Assembly (NCBI GenBank): GCA_027082875.1
Contig: JALWTK010000061.1
Span: forward strand, 1-64,000
DNA length: 64,000 bases
Reading direction: 5' to 3'
Source: Sulfurimonas sp.
GTDB taxonomy: Bacteria > Campylobacterota > Campylobacteria > Campylobacterales > Sulfurimonadaceae
The notes beneath the pieces are model-generated. The model did not search any database. It was not told the origin of the DNA and was given only the letters and a program-made list of their open reading frames with translations. How positions within the stretch are numbered: the first letter of the stretch is position 1; each line of letters opens with the position of its first letter. The position numbers were made by a program, and so were the translations under genes. This document shows positions 53,958 through 64,000 of the stretch, piece by piece.

Positions 53958-56543
53958 TTAAACTGGTTTAACAGTTACACCATATTTACTCTCAGCAGTT
54001 TCACGTGCTTCTAAGTGGTAACCAGCAATTTCATTGAAGTTAAGATATTTATAAATATCTGCTTCTTTTCCAGCTATCTTAGCAGGAACGATATCCATGT
54101 ACTCAGCTGGTGTTGGGATACGTCCAAGTTTAGCACATACTGCAGCAAGCTCAGCAGATCCAAGATAAACTTGAGTACCTTTACCTAAACGGTTATCGAA
54201 GTTACGAGTTGAAGTTGAGAAAACAGTAGAGTCAACACGAGCAGAAGCTTGGTTACCCATACATAAAGAACAACCAGGAACTTCTGTGTGTGCTTCTATA
54301 GCTTTATACACATCATAGTAACCTTCGTTAATAAGTTGTTGCTCATCCATTCTAGTTGGTGGAACTATCCAGAACTTCTCAACATTTACAGCAGACTCAC
54401 CGCGCATAACTTCACCAGCAGCACGATAGTGACCGATGTTTGTCATACAAGAACCTAAAAATACTTCATCAATTTTTGTTCCAGCAACTTCAGATAAAAG
54501 TTTTACATTGTCTGGATCATTTGGACAAGCTAAAATTGGTTCAGTGATAGTATTAAGGTCGATGTTAATTACTGCTGCATACTCTGCATCAGCATCTGGT
54601 TGCAGAAGAGAAGGGTTTGCTAACCACTCTTTCATTTTTCCAACACGACGAGCTAAAGTACGCTTATCTTCATAACCATCTTCAATCATAGACTCTAAAA
54701 GTACAACATTTGATTTTAAATACTCTTCAATCGGTGCAGTATCTAAAAGAACTGTACATGCAGCAGCAGAACGCTCAGCAGCTGAATCAGAAAGCTCAAA
54801 TGCTTGTTCAGCTTTAAGTTGGGGAAGTCCTTCTATCTCTAAAACACGTCCAGCGAAAATATTTTTCTTTCCAGCTTTAGGAACAGTTAAAAGACCATCT
54901 TGGATCGCTTGGTAAGGGATCGCGTTTACAAGGTCACGAAGAGTGATTCCAGGTTGCATCTCACCGCTAAATCTTACAAGAACAGACTCAGGCATAGTAA
55001 GTGGCATACTTCCAGTTACTGCAGCAAATGCAACAACACCAGAACCACCAGGGAATGAAACACCAAGTGGGAAACGTGTATGGCTATCTGCACCAGTACC
55101 AACAGTATCAGGAAGAACCATTCTGTTTAACCATGAGTGAATAACACCATCACCAGGACGAAGAGCAACACCTGAACGGTTAGAGATAAAGTCTGGAAGT
55201 GTGTGGTGCATTTTTACATCAGATGGCTTTGGATATGCCGCTGTGTGACAAAATGACTGCATAACTAAATCAGCATTGAAACCAAGTGCAGCAAGTTCTT
55301 TAATCTCATCACGAGTCATAGGACCAGTTGTATCTTGAGAACCAACTGTACTCATCTCAGGCTCTACATACATACCAGGACGAACACCTTTCATGCCAGA
55401 AGCCTTACCTACCATTTTTTGTGCAAGTGTGAAACCTTTACCAGTATCAGCAGGTTGCTCAGCCGTTAAGAAAATATCAGTTGCAGGTAGACCTAAACAA
55501 GCACGAGCCTTAGAAGTTAGACCACGACCAATGATAAGTGGAATACGACCACCAGCACGAACTTCATCGGTAATAGTGTTAGGGTTAAGTTTGAAAGTTG
55601 CTATGCACTCACCATCTTTGTGAGCCTCACCTTTGTAAGGGTAGATAGTAATAATATCACCAGTTTCCATTTTAGAAACATCAAGCTCTAAAGGAAGTGC
55701 ACCAGAATCTTCACAAGTTGCAAAGAAAATAGGAGCGATAGTGTTACCAAGAACAACACCACCTGTACGTTTGTTAGGAACACCATCGATGTCTACACCC
55801 ATGTGCCATTGTACAGAGTTTACACCTGACTTACGGCTAGATCCAGTACCAACAACATCACCAACATAAGCAAGAGGATTCCCTTTTTTCTTAAGTTCTA
55901 CAAGAGTTTCTAGTGGATTTTCCATTCTATTTACAAGAAAAGAGTTTGCATGTAAAGGGATATCTGAACGTGTGAATGCTTCAGATGCTGGAGAAAGGTC
56001 ATCTGTATTTGTTTCACCAGGAACTTTATAAACAGTTACAGTAATCTCTTCTGCAAGAGCATCTTTTAGCGTAAACCACTCAGCATTTGCCCATGAAGTC
56101 ATAACTTCAGTTGCTGCTGCATTTCCAGCCTTGTGTAATTCTTCTACATCGTTAAATGCATCATATACTAGAAGTGTCTTGTTAAGTGCAGTAACTGCCT
56201 CTTTTACAACAGCTGCATCAGAAGATGAAAGTGCATCAATCATTGGCTTAACATTGTAACCACCAAGCATCATTCCAAGCATTTCAACTGCTTTTGAAGG
56301 TGTAATAGCTGCAACTGTTACATTACCTGCTGCTACATCATTTAAAAATGCCGCTTTTACGTATGCTGAGTCATCAACACCAGGTGCTACACGATTTCTA
56401 AGTAAATCAAGTAACTCATCTGTACAGTCCGCTTTGATAAGCTCTATTAACTCTGCTGTTTGTTCAGCAGAGAGTGGTAATGGTGGAACACCAAGTGTTT
56501 CACGCTCAGCAACATGTGCTTTGTAATCTTCTAAAAATGCCAT
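53958..56543 (-). CDS. acnB: aconitate hydratase B
   Basis: Interconverts citrate and isocitrate, part of the reductive cycle. AcnB has the swivel domain first; the iron-sulfur ligands are in [15 protein letters not shown] and in [16 protein letters not shown]. Start chosen at 56543 ([13 protein letters not shown]), since AGGA is 6 bp upstream; an ATG at 56549 would leave no spacing. About 861 aa, normal for AcnB. It stands apart from the main rTCA array. Confidence 0.95.
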   Translation of the reverse strand: MAFLEDYKAHVAERETLGVPPLPLSAEQTAELIELIKADCTDELLDLLRNRVAPGVDDSAYVKAAFLNDVAAGNVTVAAITPSKAVEMLGMMLGGYNVKPMIDALSSSDAAVVKEAVTALNKTLLVYDAFNDVEELHKAGNAAATEVMTSWANAEWFTLKDALAEEITVTVYKVPGETNTDDLSPASEAFTRSDIPLHANSFLVNRMENPLETLVELKKKGNPLAYVGDVVGTGSSRKSGVNSVQWHMGVDIDGVPNKRTGGVVLGNTIAPIFFATCEDSGALPLELDVSKMETGDIITIYPYKGEAHKDGECIATFKLNPNTITDEVRAGGRIPLIIGRGLTSKARACLGLPATDIFLTAEQPADTGKGFTLAQKMVGKASGMKGVRPGMYVEPEMSTVGSQDTTGPMTRDEIKELAALGFNADLVMQSFCHTAAYPKPSDVKMHHTLPDFISNRSGVALRPGDGVIHSWLNRMVLPDTVGTGADSHTRFPLGVSFPGGSGVVAFAAVTGSMPLTMPESVLVRFSGEMQPGITLRDLVNAIPYQAIQDGLLTVPKAGKKNIFAGRVLEIEGLPQLKAEQAFELSDSAAERSAAACTVLLDTAPIEEYLKSNVVLLESMIEDGYEDKRTLARRVGKMKEWLANPSLLQPDADAEYAAVINIDLNTITEPILACPNDPDNVKLLSEVAGTKIDEVFLGSCMTNIGHYRAAGEVMRGESAVNVEKFWIVPPTRMDEQQLINEGYYDVYKAIEAHTEVPGCSLCMGNQASARVDSTVFSTSTRNFDNRLGKGTQVYLGSAELAAVCAKLGRIPTPAEYMDIVPAKIAGKEADIYKYLNFNEIAGYHLEARETAESKYGVTVKPV

Positions 56544-56665
56544 TGTCATTCCTGTAAATTTAATTTTGATGATTATATCTAAAGAATAGGTAACGGAGAG
56601 AAGAGTGCTACAAATAGAAACACCATTAGTTAGTCTATCTGTTTTTATGTAGAAAATAGTAACAT

Positions 56666-57058
56666 TTAGAGTTTTCTCAATTTTATCTCTTGAAGAATGA
56701 TAGATTTATCTTGCCCAGAATAGTTTCCCTGCAACCATAATAGATAAGAGTCTGGAAGTTCAGAGTACTGCATACCTTTGTACTGACCAAACCCTACTCT
56801 AGGTTTTTCTTTTCTTACAATAGGATTATTGCTACAATTCACATCTAATGAAAGTGAGTTTATAAGTTTCACAAACTCGCGATATTCCATTCGTTTTTGA
56901 ACACTAAAGGTATAAGTGCTAAAGTCAAAAATACCTTTGCGCTTTTGTACAAAACTCTCTATCTCTTGAATTTGTTCTACACAAAGTGACTCAAGATTTG
57001 GAATATGTACTGAAAATGAATTTTTAAACGAGGTAAAAACGAAAGATGCTTTAGCCAC
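56666..57058 (-). CDS. DUF3820-like protein (130 aa)
   Basis: The C-terminal half ([25 protein letters not shown]) is of the DUF3820/putative quorum-sensing-regulated type, found as a small domain and as a tail on exonuclease-like proteins. The N-terminal half is unrecognised. It overlaps the ftsK stop region by one base and is likely co-transcribed. Function unknown. Confidence 0.65.
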   Translation of the reverse strand: MAKASFVFTSFKNSFSVHIPNLESLCVEQIQEIESFVQKRKGIFDFSTYTFSVQKRMEYREFVKLINSLSLDVNCSNNPIVRKEKPRVGFGQYKGMQYSELPDSYLLWLQGNYSGQDKSIILQEIKLRKL

Positions 57059-59271
57059 TACAGTATCTCTCTTATACCTTTAGCATTAGGAGCAGAGAGT
57101 ACACCTTCATTTTCTAGTTGTTCTATAACACGGGCTGATCTATTATATCCTATCTGAAGTTTGCGTTGTAGATAAGATATAGATGTTTTTTTATCTGTTA
57201 ATACAACATTTTTTGCCTCTTCATATAGCTCATCCAGTTCTTCATAAGACTCTGAACTTCCAGTACTTACACTATTTTGAGTTTCTTCAAGTAAAAAACT
57301 TTTATCATAGTTTGGTTCTCGTTGTGCTTTAATAAATTCTACTATCTTGTCAATCTCCTCTTCTGTTGCCCATGGGGCATGTAAACGCACAAGTCCAGTG
57401 GATCCAGGAGGAGTAAAAAGCATATCACCACGTCCTAAAAGTGACTCAGCACCCATCTGATCTAAGATGATTTTAGAGTCTATCTTCTGCCCTACTCTAT
57501 AAGAGATACGAGAAGGAAGATTTGCTTTAATGAGACCAGTTACAACATCTACAGATGGGCGCTGTGTTGCTACTATAAGGTGAATACCACAAGCACGAGA
57601 CTTCTGTGCAAGTCTTGCAATAGAGATCTCTACATCCTTACCACTTGTCATCATAAGGTCTGAAAGCTCATCGATGATAACAACTATGTAAGGAAAAGAT
57701 TCTCCACCAGTTTTTTTCATCTTTTCATTATAGTTTTCTATATTTTTAGTTCGTGTATCTGCCATAAGTTCATAACGGCGCTCCATCTCTGCTACCATGT
57801 TGTTTAGAGCAGCTATTGCTTGTTTTGGTTTTGTAATCACTGGTGTTAATAGATGTGGAATATCATTGTAGCTTGAAAACTCTAGCATTTTTGGGTCTAT
57901 CATGAGTAAACGCAGTTGATCTGGGGAGTTTTTGTAAAGTAGTGAAAGAATCATACCGTTAATACCAACACTCTTACCACTTCCTGTAGTTCCAGCAATA
58001 AGAAGGTGTGGAAGTTTTTTAAGATCTGTAACAAAAGGCTTACCAACGATATCTTTTCCCAAAACCATAGTCAAAGGTGAAGAGGAGTCTTTAAAGAGCT
58101 TATCATCTAAGATCTCACGTAGGTAGATAGTATCTACAGTTTCATTTGGTATCTCTATTCCTACAACATCTTTTCCAGGAATAGGAGCTTGAATACGAAT
58201 AGTTTCAGCTGATAGTGCCATAGCAAGATCATCTTGTAGACCAAGTATCTTACTTACTTTTACATTTGCAGCTGGCTTAAACTCAAAGGTAGAAACAACA
58301 GGTCCTGTATAAGTACGAACCACATCTCCATCTATCTTAAAATGTGCAAGTTTTTCTATAAGATAGCGGATTTTATCATCAAGTTCTCCTTCATCTACAC
58401 TCTTAGTTTTTTTAGGTGGCTTTTGTAAAAAATCTACAGATGGGAGTTTAAAGTTTTTTGGTTTTTCAACTTTACCTGTATCTATGTCAGCAAGGAGCTT
58501 TGCATTTTCCTCTAACTCTTCTACTATTATGGCATTCTTTTGCTCTTTTACCTCTTCTACAAGATCTAAAATATTTGTAGTTCTTTTCTCTTTTGAAGTT
58601 TCTTCTTTACGAAGATAAGCAGGTTTATCAATTTCAGCTTCTTCAACTATTAACTCTTCTTCTTTTTGCTCTTCTAAACTATTTACCTCTTCTAGGTCAG
58701 CACAAATTACTTCTTCCTTCGGGCTAGATTCATCTATAGAAACTTCAATAATCTCTTCTACTTGAGCTTCTTGATAAGTGATCTGCTTTTTCTTATTTGA
58801 TAACATACTCTTTTTCTTCTGTGATAGATATCCAGAAAAAAGTGAAAAAATTTCTGAAGCACTTTTATCTAAGATAATAACAATGGAAATAAGTGTGATA
58901 ATCGCCCAAAAGACCCATAAACCAAAGTAGCCAATGTAAGGACTTAAAAAGTCTACAAAGTCTGCACCAAACTTCCCTCGAAGTTCATCACTAACAAGAA
59001 GCCCTTGAGCAAGTAAAAAAGAGAAAAATATTAAAAATGTAGCAATGCTTAGCTCTGCTTTTCGAAAATCAAAGGTACTGTTTTTGTATAAGAAATAAAG
59101 AGGAAGTAGTAGTCCAAAGAGATACACAAATGAGAGATACCCAAAGTAAAGCTGGTTAAATGCAGAGAAACCAACCCCATAGCTTCCCATAAGTTCACTG
59201 TCACCTAAAAGAGTAGAAAATCCGAGGTAAACTAAAAGTCCTGTAACTATAATAAAAAAAGTATCTTTCAA
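57058..59271 (-). CDS. ftsK: DNA translocase FtsK
   Basis: Moves chromosome ends through the division septum. Four N-terminal membrane helices (1-140), a Glu/Lys-rich linker (160-260), and the RecA-like motor with Walker A GTTGSGKSVGINGM and Walker B IVVIIDELSDLM. The C-terminal gamma winged helix (SISYLQRKLQIGYNRSARVIEQLE) reads KOPS sites and activates Xer. At 737 aa it is a compact FtsK. Confidence 0.95.
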   Translation of the reverse strand: MKDTFFIIVTGLLVYLGFSTLLGDSELMGSYGVGFSAFNQLYFGYLSFVYLFGLLLPLYFLYKNSTFDFRKAELSIATFLIFFSFLLAQGLLVSDELRGKFGADFVDFLSPYIGYFGLWVFWAIITLISIVIILDKSASEIFSLFSGYLSQKKKSMLSNKKKQITYQEAQVEEIIEVSIDESSPKEEVICADLEEVNSLEEQKEEELIVEEAEIDKPAYLRKEETSKEKRTTNILDLVEEVKEQKNAIIVEELEENAKLLADIDTGKVEKPKNFKLPSVDFLQKPPKKTKSVDEGELDDKIRYLIEKLAHFKIDGDVVRTYTGPVVSTFEFKPAANVKVSKILGLQDDLAMALSAETIRIQAPIPGKDVVGIEIPNETVDTIYLREILDDKLFKDSSSPLTMVLGKDIVGKPFVTDLKKLPHLLIAGTTGSGKSVGINGMILSLLYKNSPDQLRLLMIDPKMLEFSSYNDIPHLLTPVITKPKQAIAALNNMVAEMERRYELMADTRTKNIENYNEKMKKTGGESFPYIVVIIDELSDLMMTSGKDVEISIARLAQKSRACGIHLIVATQRPSVDVVTGLIKANLPSRISYRVGQKIDSKIILDQMGAESLLGRGDMLFTPPGSTGLVRLHAPWATEEEIDKIVEFIKAQREPNYDKSFLLEETQNSVSTGSSESYEELDELYEEAKNVVLTDKKTSISYLQRKLQIGYNRSARVIEQLENEGVLSAPNAKGIREIL

Positions 59272-59364
59272 ATCAATGTATCCATAATAATAAAATTTAA
59301 AAGAAGTATAGCCAAAAATGTTCCAGAAAGGATTTTTTTGGCAATTTGTAATATTTTTTACATA

Positions 59365-61464
59365 TTACATGTAATTTACTAGGCTCAATTGTGAAACTTT
59401 ACTCACAGTTGATAGCATTGCTTTATAATTAAGTGTTAACTGTGAAAGTTTTAAAGAGGATTCTGCTAGATCCGTATCTATGACAGAAGAGCGAAGACTC
59501 ATTGTCCCCACTTCTAATATCTGTGTACGTTCAAGAGAAGTCGAAAGTGTGTTTGATTGAGCACCTGCAACAGATTGTGTTCTAAATACATGATCTTGTA
59601 AGTCATCCATCATTACAATTGCATTTTGGATGCCTACATTACGGATTGTAGTATCATTAGCATCCGGTTTATTATTATAACTTTCAACACCTTGAATCAT
59701 ATCATTTATCGTTTTAAAAAAATCTGTCTTAGGATCTCTAACAGTGATAGCATTATTAGCATTAAATGAGGCAAAAGCAGCTTTATTTGAACTAAAATCA
59801 TCACTTTTTGTATCATAAAGAGCTATAGAAGCCTTTGTAATAGGTTGTGTCAAATCTTTAAACTTCATTTTGCCATCATACGTTAATTTTGTTATACCTG
59901 AGGTTGTTGCATTTTGAACTGCCGCATGATAACTATCTGCATCATCTGATGCTGGAAAACTACCAGTGACTGCCATATTCGTAACATCCATAAGCTGCTG
60001 GTATGTCATTTTATCAGGGTCTACTCGTGTCCCATCAACATTATAAACATGATAATCTGTTCCATTTAGAGTAAATTTCACACCACCACCATCATTGTTT
60101 GCACCTGACACTGGTTCAAAACTAATCTTCCCGTCGTAAATATTCCCAGTAATATCAGATCCAGAAAGAGTTAATTCTTCACCTGCTATAGTGTATGTTT
60201 TAGGAGTTGTTGATGGTGTTATTTCTGTTTGTGTATCTACTACTTCAGAAAGTAAAGTATTAGGTTTTGCAAAAGCATTACGGTCACCATCTGCAATAGT
60301 ATCTACTACCTGCCCATTTAATGATGCAAAATGTGAACGTTTCATTACTTGTGGTATACTAGAAGTTAAAGAAGCACCATTTTTTGTGAAATTTGCTCTA
60401 TCATACACAATACCTTCTATATTTTTCGCTGCCCCAGATGCAGGATTAAGACCTGATTTCATAAATTCTTGTACAAATAGATTTCCATTTGGAGGATATG
60501 TGGTTTCCCCTCCATCAAGATTATCTATATCTGTAACATCTGCTGCGCTGCCTCCACTATAATCAACTGCCCCAACTATATGAAAATCTAATTTACTAGA
60601 ACCCTTAATTTTGTCAGCGACGGTTATCTGTCCACTACTATTCATAGATACATTTACTGTTCCCGAACCATACGAAGTTTCTATTTGATCAAGTAAATCT
60701 TGAACTGTAGCATTGCTAGCAAGTGAAAATTTTTCTTTTATTGATGTACCGTCACTCTTTGTTCCACGCATATAAAAGTAATTTGTATTTATTGTTGATG
60801 TGTCCTTGTCTTTATCGCCCATAAGGTCATCAAGAGTACTTGTATTTGTAAAAGTATTACCAGTTACGAGTGCATTATGCACTACATTTGTTGTAATTTC
60901 TCTCTTCACACTGGACTCTTCTCCTAAAAAAAGTTCAGCCCCTGTAATATTATATTTTTGCTGATTATTAGAACCAACAAAAGCTTTCATATCAATATCA
61001 TTACCATTATAACTACCATCTGCAGAGATAGGTTTTACACTTACAGCTGAGCCAGAAAAAAGGTACTGCCCATTTATTGAAGTGTTAGATAAACTCTTAA
61101 GATTCTCCTCTATCCCTCGAAGCTCTTTGACAATTGCATTTCTTGAGGTGTTATCATTTGTATCATTTGCCGCTTGAACAAGAAGTGTACGCATTCTATT
61201 CATATTATTTGTAAACTCATTCATAGCGACATCAGTTTGATTGGAAACCTTATACCCACTTTCAATACTCTTTTTTGTCTGTCCAATAGTAACCATTTCA
61301 TTATCAAGACGCATTGTTTCAGTAAAAGTACGCACATCATCACTAGCATACTGAATCTTCAATCCAGAGGCGATTTGCTTGTTTACATCAAAAAGTTCTT
61401 TATTTAACTTTGAGTTATTATTACCAAAAATATTATTGTAGTACATACTCTGTGTAACTCGCAT
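59365..61464 (-). CDS. flgL: flagellar hook-filament junction protein FlgL, long form
   Basis: Joins hook and filament. The flagellin-like N terminus (TQSMYYNNIFGNNNSKLNKELFDVNKQIASGLKIQYASDD) and C terminus (LRSSVIDTDLAESSLKLSQLTLNYKAMLSTVSKVSQLSLVNYM) are clear. The middle (about 150-560) is a large variable surface region rich in Thr, Ser, Asp and Gly. 699 aa against about 320 in E. coli; long FlgL is common in Campylobacterota. A sigma54 promoter lies upstream. Confidence 0.92.
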   Translation of the reverse strand: MRVTQSMYYNNIFGNNNSKLNKELFDVNKQIASGLKIQYASDDVRTFTETMRLDNEMVTIGQTKKSIESGYKVSNQTDVAMNEFTNNMNRMRTLLVQAANDTNDNTSRNAIVKELRGIEENLKSLSNTSINGQYLFSGSAVSVKPISADGSYNGNDIDMKAFVGSNNQQKYNITGAELFLGEESSVKREITTNVVHNALVTGNTFTNTSTLDDLMGDKDKDTSTINTNYFYMRGTKSDGTSIKEKFSLASNATVQDLLDQIETSYGSGTVNVSMNSSGQITVADKIKGSSKLDFHIVGAVDYSGGSAADVTDIDNLDGGETTYPPNGNLFVQEFMKSGLNPASGAAKNIEGIVYDRANFTKNGASLTSSIPQVMKRSHFASLNGQVVDTIADGDRNAFAKPNTLLSEVVDTQTEITPSTTPKTYTIAGEELTLSGSDITGNIYDGKISFEPVSGANNDGGGVKFTLNGTDYHVYNVDGTRVDPDKMTYQQLMDVTNMAVTGSFPASDDADSYHAAVQNATTSGITKLTYDGKMKFKDLTQPITKASIALYDTKSDDFSSNKAAFASFNANNAITVRDPKTDFFKTINDMIQGVESYNNKPDANDTTIRNVGIQNAIVMMDDLQDHVFRTQSVAGAQSNTLSTSLERTQILEVGTMSLRSSVIDTDLAESSLKLSQLTLNYKAMLSTVSKVSQLSLVNYM

Positions 61465-61518
61465 AGTGCACCTCCCGATAAATTCTTTTGTATCTTATCA
61501 TTTTATTACTAAAACACC

Positions 61519-61534
61519 AGCAATAAAAGTTCCA
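61519..61534 (-). promoter_or_regulatory. sigma54 promoter of flgL
   Basis: On the minus strand TGGAAC, a 5-bp spacer and TTGCT match the -24/-12 consensus (TGGMAC-N5-TTGCW), with exactly 10 bp between GG and GC. It is about 55 bp upstream of the flgL ATG. RpoN control of hook genes is standard in this phylum. Confidence 0.85.
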
Positions 61535-61605
61535 TACACACATATCGACACTATGTTATTTACTTTTAAGTAAGATATGACTATTATTCTACTAGTTTAT
61601 TATTC

Positions 61606-61689
61606 GCCAGAGTGATGGAATGGTATACATAGCGGATTCAAAATCCGCCGCCGCAAGGCTTAGGGGTTCGAGTCCCCTCTCTGGTACCA
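61606..61689 (+). tRNA. tRNA-Leu (anticodon CAA)
   Basis: Acceptor GCCAGAG pairs with CTCTGGT, the anticodon stem GCGGA/TCCGC holds loop TTCAAAA (anticodon CAA), a long variable arm follows (class II), and the T-arm is GGGGTTCGAGTCCCC. CCA is encoded. Confidence 0.95.
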
Positions 61690-61795
61690 CAATAAAATTA
61701 ACTTTCAAACAAATACTGCTACACTAATAACAGAATATTACAAATCATGAAGTATTCAAATGAGCTGGAAACTACAAATTTAGATAAGCCTTCAT

Positions 61796-62878
61796 CTATG
61801 GTCTTAACTCTTTTATAACTTCTTTACTTTCCATTGGAATTGTCACTATTTTTTTAGCGTTTAAGTTCATCTTGTTTAAATCTACCATTTTTATCTGTGA
61901 GTTGTTATACACACGGAAGTAAAACTTTTTCGCTTTAAGATCACTTGCACTTGTCCATGTTGTGAAATCTGCTACAATATTTCCATGTTTATCTTTATGT
62001 GCTTCTCTTGCTGAGCCCTTAGGAATGTCAAAATTATTTAAAATATGAAATGCCTGAAGAACAGTCTCTCTTCCATTGAGTGTTGGGACACATGAATGTG
62101 AAAAAGCAACTGCTCTTACAAAACGTGCAGGTGGTGTAAAATCACCAGGCATACCTGTTAAACCAGCACCTAACCCAAAAGGTTTCAATTCAACTCCACC
62201 AACACTTCTAGTTTTTGGTTGCACTGCACCTAAGTTTGGATAGTTACGAAGGTTTGTCATCTGCCAATCAAATGAAGGAGAGTTTGTTATAACACCAAGA
62301 GGATTATCAAAGACATTGAGTTTCCCTTTGAGGTACTCGATAACTATACTTTTACCTTTGGCATCTGTAACTATAAAGTGTACAGGTGGTACAAATCCCC
62401 ATGCCTTAAAAACGACAGAGGGAACTATGATTTGATGGATATGTTCTTTTACTTCCTCTACTGTTGCAAAGTTTTCAAGTAGATATGAACCTAACTCCCA
62501 TGGTGCAAGTGTATTTTTTGCATCACTTTTTTTATAGGGCATATACACGGCTGTCGTTGGATGATAAAAAAGTCCCATAGATAAACCTTTTTCATTAAAA
62601 CCATCAAAAATCCAAGGAACACCAGCACCATTTGCACCCACAGAAGCATACTTAGATCTCCACCGCTTTCCATTTCGACCATCTGGTGTCATCCCTTGGC
62701 GTTTGTATCCACGAGGCACTACTATAACATTTGACCCCATATCTACTTCAAACTCTAAGGTACGTGCATGAATAACACTTCCATCTTTTGCTGTTAATGT
62801 GATTCCCGTACAAGCCTCACTTGTTGTTGCTAATAATATTGCTGTTAGAGCAATGCTTTTTATATATTTTTTAAACAT
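61796..62878 (-). CDS. secreted Ntn-type acylase (choloylglycine hydrolase/penicillin V acylase family)
   Basis: Signal peptide to about residue 22, then Cys at residue 23 (EACTGITL), which becomes the N-terminal nucleophile after processing. Family motifs include ARTLEFEVDMGSNVIVVPRG, FDGFNEKGLSMGLFYHP, GVITNSPSFDWQMTNLRNY and the Arg/Asn active-site environment. Such enzymes cleave amide bonds of bile salts, penicillin V or acyl-homoserine lactones. A free-living marine-type host makes bile salts unlikely; an N-acyl amide or acyl-HSL is a better guess. 360 aa, 11 bp after the amidohydrolase gene. Confidence 0.88.
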   Translation of the reverse strand: MFKKYIKSIALTAILLATTSEACTGITLTAKDGSVIHARTLEFEVDMGSNVIVVPRGYKRQGMTPDGRNGKRWRSKYASVGANGAGVPWIFDGFNEKGLSMGLFYHPTTAVYMPYKKSDAKNTLAPWELGSYLLENFATVEEVKEHIHQIIVPSVVFKAWGFVPPVHFIVTDAKGKSIVIEYLKGKLNVFDNPLGVITNSPSFDWQMTNLRNYPNLGAVQPKTRSVGGVELKPFGLGAGLTGMPGDFTPPARFVRAVAFSHSCVPTLNGRETVLQAFHILNNFDIPKGSAREAHKDKHGNIVADFTTWTSASDLKAKKFYFRVYNNSQIKMVDLNKMNLNAKKIVTIPMESKEVIKELRP

Positions 62879-62889
62879 TTTTTATCCTT

Positions 62890-64000
62890 TTATTGTTCGT
62901 GTTTTACTAAACTACTATAACTCTTTCCATGATAAACTACACCTAAAACTTTTATATCTTTTATGTGCATAGGTTTTACTTTAAGAGGATTCTCTGCAAG
63001 TAGTGTAAAGTTAGCAACCTTACCCACCTTGATAGAGCCTAAACTTTTCTCAAGACTCAATGTTCTCGCTGCGTTTATCGTGATACCTTTAAGTGCACTG
63101 TACACATCTATTTTTTGGTCTTGGGAAACAAAATTTCCTCCACTTGTCATACGGTTTACTGCTGTCCATGCAAGAGTCAGTGGCTCTAGTGGTGCCATTC
63201 CAAAGTCAGAGTGTAGAGAGAAAGAGATATTTCTATCGAGAAGTAACTTCATAGGTACCATGTTTTCTGCACGCTTTTTACCAAGTCCATATTGTGAATA
63301 TTTATCTGTTAATGCCCATAAATAGTAAGGATTCACAGAAGCTTCTATACCTAACTCTTGCATCTCATCAGCTTGTGCAGCAGTAAAGTAACCAAGATGA
63401 TGCAGAGTTAGTTGATGATTTTTACGAGGATGGCGTTGCATCATTTTACGAGTGATGTCAAGACAACGCTGTATGCCTAAATCACCATTAGCATGAATAT
63501 GAATCTTATAACCCTTATCCCAGTAAAAGTTCATCTGCTCTTCAAAAAGCTTCAACGGTGTCATCCACTGTCCCTTAAAACCATCACTATAGCCACCCTT
63601 CATCTGCATTGCGAGTGAGTAGATTGCACCATCAGCATAAAGTTTTACCTCTTTAGGGAGCATTTTAATGTTCTTCGTATTGTACTTGGAAGCTTTCTCC
63701 ATCCACTCATAAGCTTTTTCGTTTGAGTTGCCATTTGCATTATAGAGTTGTGTACCATTAAAAACATTGTAGACATCATAAGGAGGATTCTTCGCCATCT
63801 CAGATTTGAGCATGCTATATTCCATTTTAAAGTTAGACTCGGGAAATCCTTGTTCTGCTACTGTTGTAATACCATTTTGTGTAATAAGTATACTCATATC
63901 ATGCAAACCTTTTTTATAACGTGTAGGGTTAATTAAATAAGGAGCAATACGAGGTACAAGTGCTAACCAACCACCTTCAAAGAAATGTCCACGTTTAAAT
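62890..64000 (-). CDS. amidohydrolase (YtcJ-like), cut by the window edge
   Basis: The frame stays open to position 64000, so the gene's 5' part is outside the window; the first in-frame ATG seen is internal. Metal-dependent amidohydrolase motifs are LYADGAIYSLAM, HIHANGDLGIQRCLDITR and the metal Asp in SLHSDFGMAPLEP, with the C-terminal KVGKVANFTLLAENPL typical of the YtcJ/Amidohydro_3 group. Pairing with a secreted acylase suggests joint turnover of an amide compound. Confidence 0.85.
   Translation of the reverse strand, partial: FKRGHFFEGGWLALVPRIAPYLINPTRYKKGLHDMSILITQNGITTVAEQGFPESNFKMEYSMLKSEMAKNPPYDVYNVFNGTQLYNANGNSNEKAYEWMEKASKYNTKNIKMLPKEVKLYADGAIYSLAMQMKGGYSDGFKGQWMTPLKLFEEQMNFYWDKGYKIHIHANGDLGIQRCLDITRKMMQRHPRKNHQLTLHHLGYFTAAQADEMQELGIEASVNPYYLWALTDKYSQYGLGKKRAENMVPMKLLLDRNISFSLHSDFGMAPLEPLTLAWTAVNRMTSGGNFVSQDQKIDVYSALKGITINAARTLSLEKSLGSIKVGKVANFTLLAENPLKVKPMHIKDIKVLGVVYHGKSYSSLVKHEQ

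Noticed and set aside
1-64000. CRISPR arrays, insertion sequences or prophage genes
   Set aside because: I saw no regularly spaced direct repeats, transposase genes or phage structural genes; the IntI at 1548-2516 is the only recombinase.

Overview
The window is low-GC bacterial chromosome with short intergenic gaps and many 1-11 nt gene overlaps. It reads as Campylobacterota, most likely a Sulfurimonas-like chemolithoautotroph. The reasons are a near-complete set of reductive TCA genes (monomeric isocitrate dehydrogenase, two malate dehydrogenase paralogues, class II fumarase, succinyl-CoA synthetase, a four-subunit OorDABC 2-oxoglutarate:ferredoxin oxidoreductase, and AcnB nearby), a short RecN of about 510 aa, a very long FlgL behind a sigma54 promoter, and an orphan FtsZ-domain protein that resembles epsilonproteobacterial FtsZ. 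The genus is inferred from recalled family features, not from a search.

Layout. 1-2516: the proximal end of an integron, with a two-gene cassette, a 130-bp attC, an attI-like junction and a divergent IntI integrase 11 bp upstream of recN. 2528-12253: a long + strand run (recN, tatD, mltD, rlpA, hisB, kdsC, lptC, lptA, engB, an argA-type acetyltransferase, an mreD-like gene, mrdA) centred on the cell envelope and LPS. 12273-20476: housekeeping genes (CaCA exchanger, ybeY, a small YjfB-like motility protein, queC, YgjP-like protease, DUF4015 glycosidase, orphan TRAP binding protein, MurF-like protein, metG). 20642-23376: an accessory patch with a gamma-glutamylcyclotransferase-like gene and a minus-strand cluster of an FtsZ C-terminal-domain protein, a GIY-YIG protein and a WYL regulator. 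23500-31306: fbp, mobB, yggT, a GluRS paralogue without its catalytic signatures, a GlnRS-YqeY fusion, tRNA-Glu, a REC-RHH response regulator and small hypotheticals. 31333-32447: rnpB and a TetR regulator preceded by four phased operators. 32710-43505: the rTCA gene array, all on the minus strand. 43636-64000: mltG, a YhdP/AsmA-like protein, lolC, secA, lolA, an EAL protein, acnB, ftsK, flgL, tRNA-Leu, and a secreted Ntn-hydrolase/amidohydrolase pair cut by the window edge.

The best candidate for an undescribed system is 21002-23376. A 181-aa protein there keeps the FtsZ T7 loop and C-terminal domain but lacks the whole GTPase domain. It is translationally coupled (ATGA) to a GIY-YIG nuclease-like protein, and a WYL-domain regulator follows. 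This looks like a cell-division-linked defence or toxin module. Second is the pseudo-GluRS next to a GlnRS-YqeY fusion, which suggests displacement and repurposing of a Glu-tRNA(Gln)-forming enzyme. Also notable are the integron fused to recN, the four-operator TetR array, and a second malate dehydrogenase whose NAD-selecting Asp is replaced by Gly-Arg.
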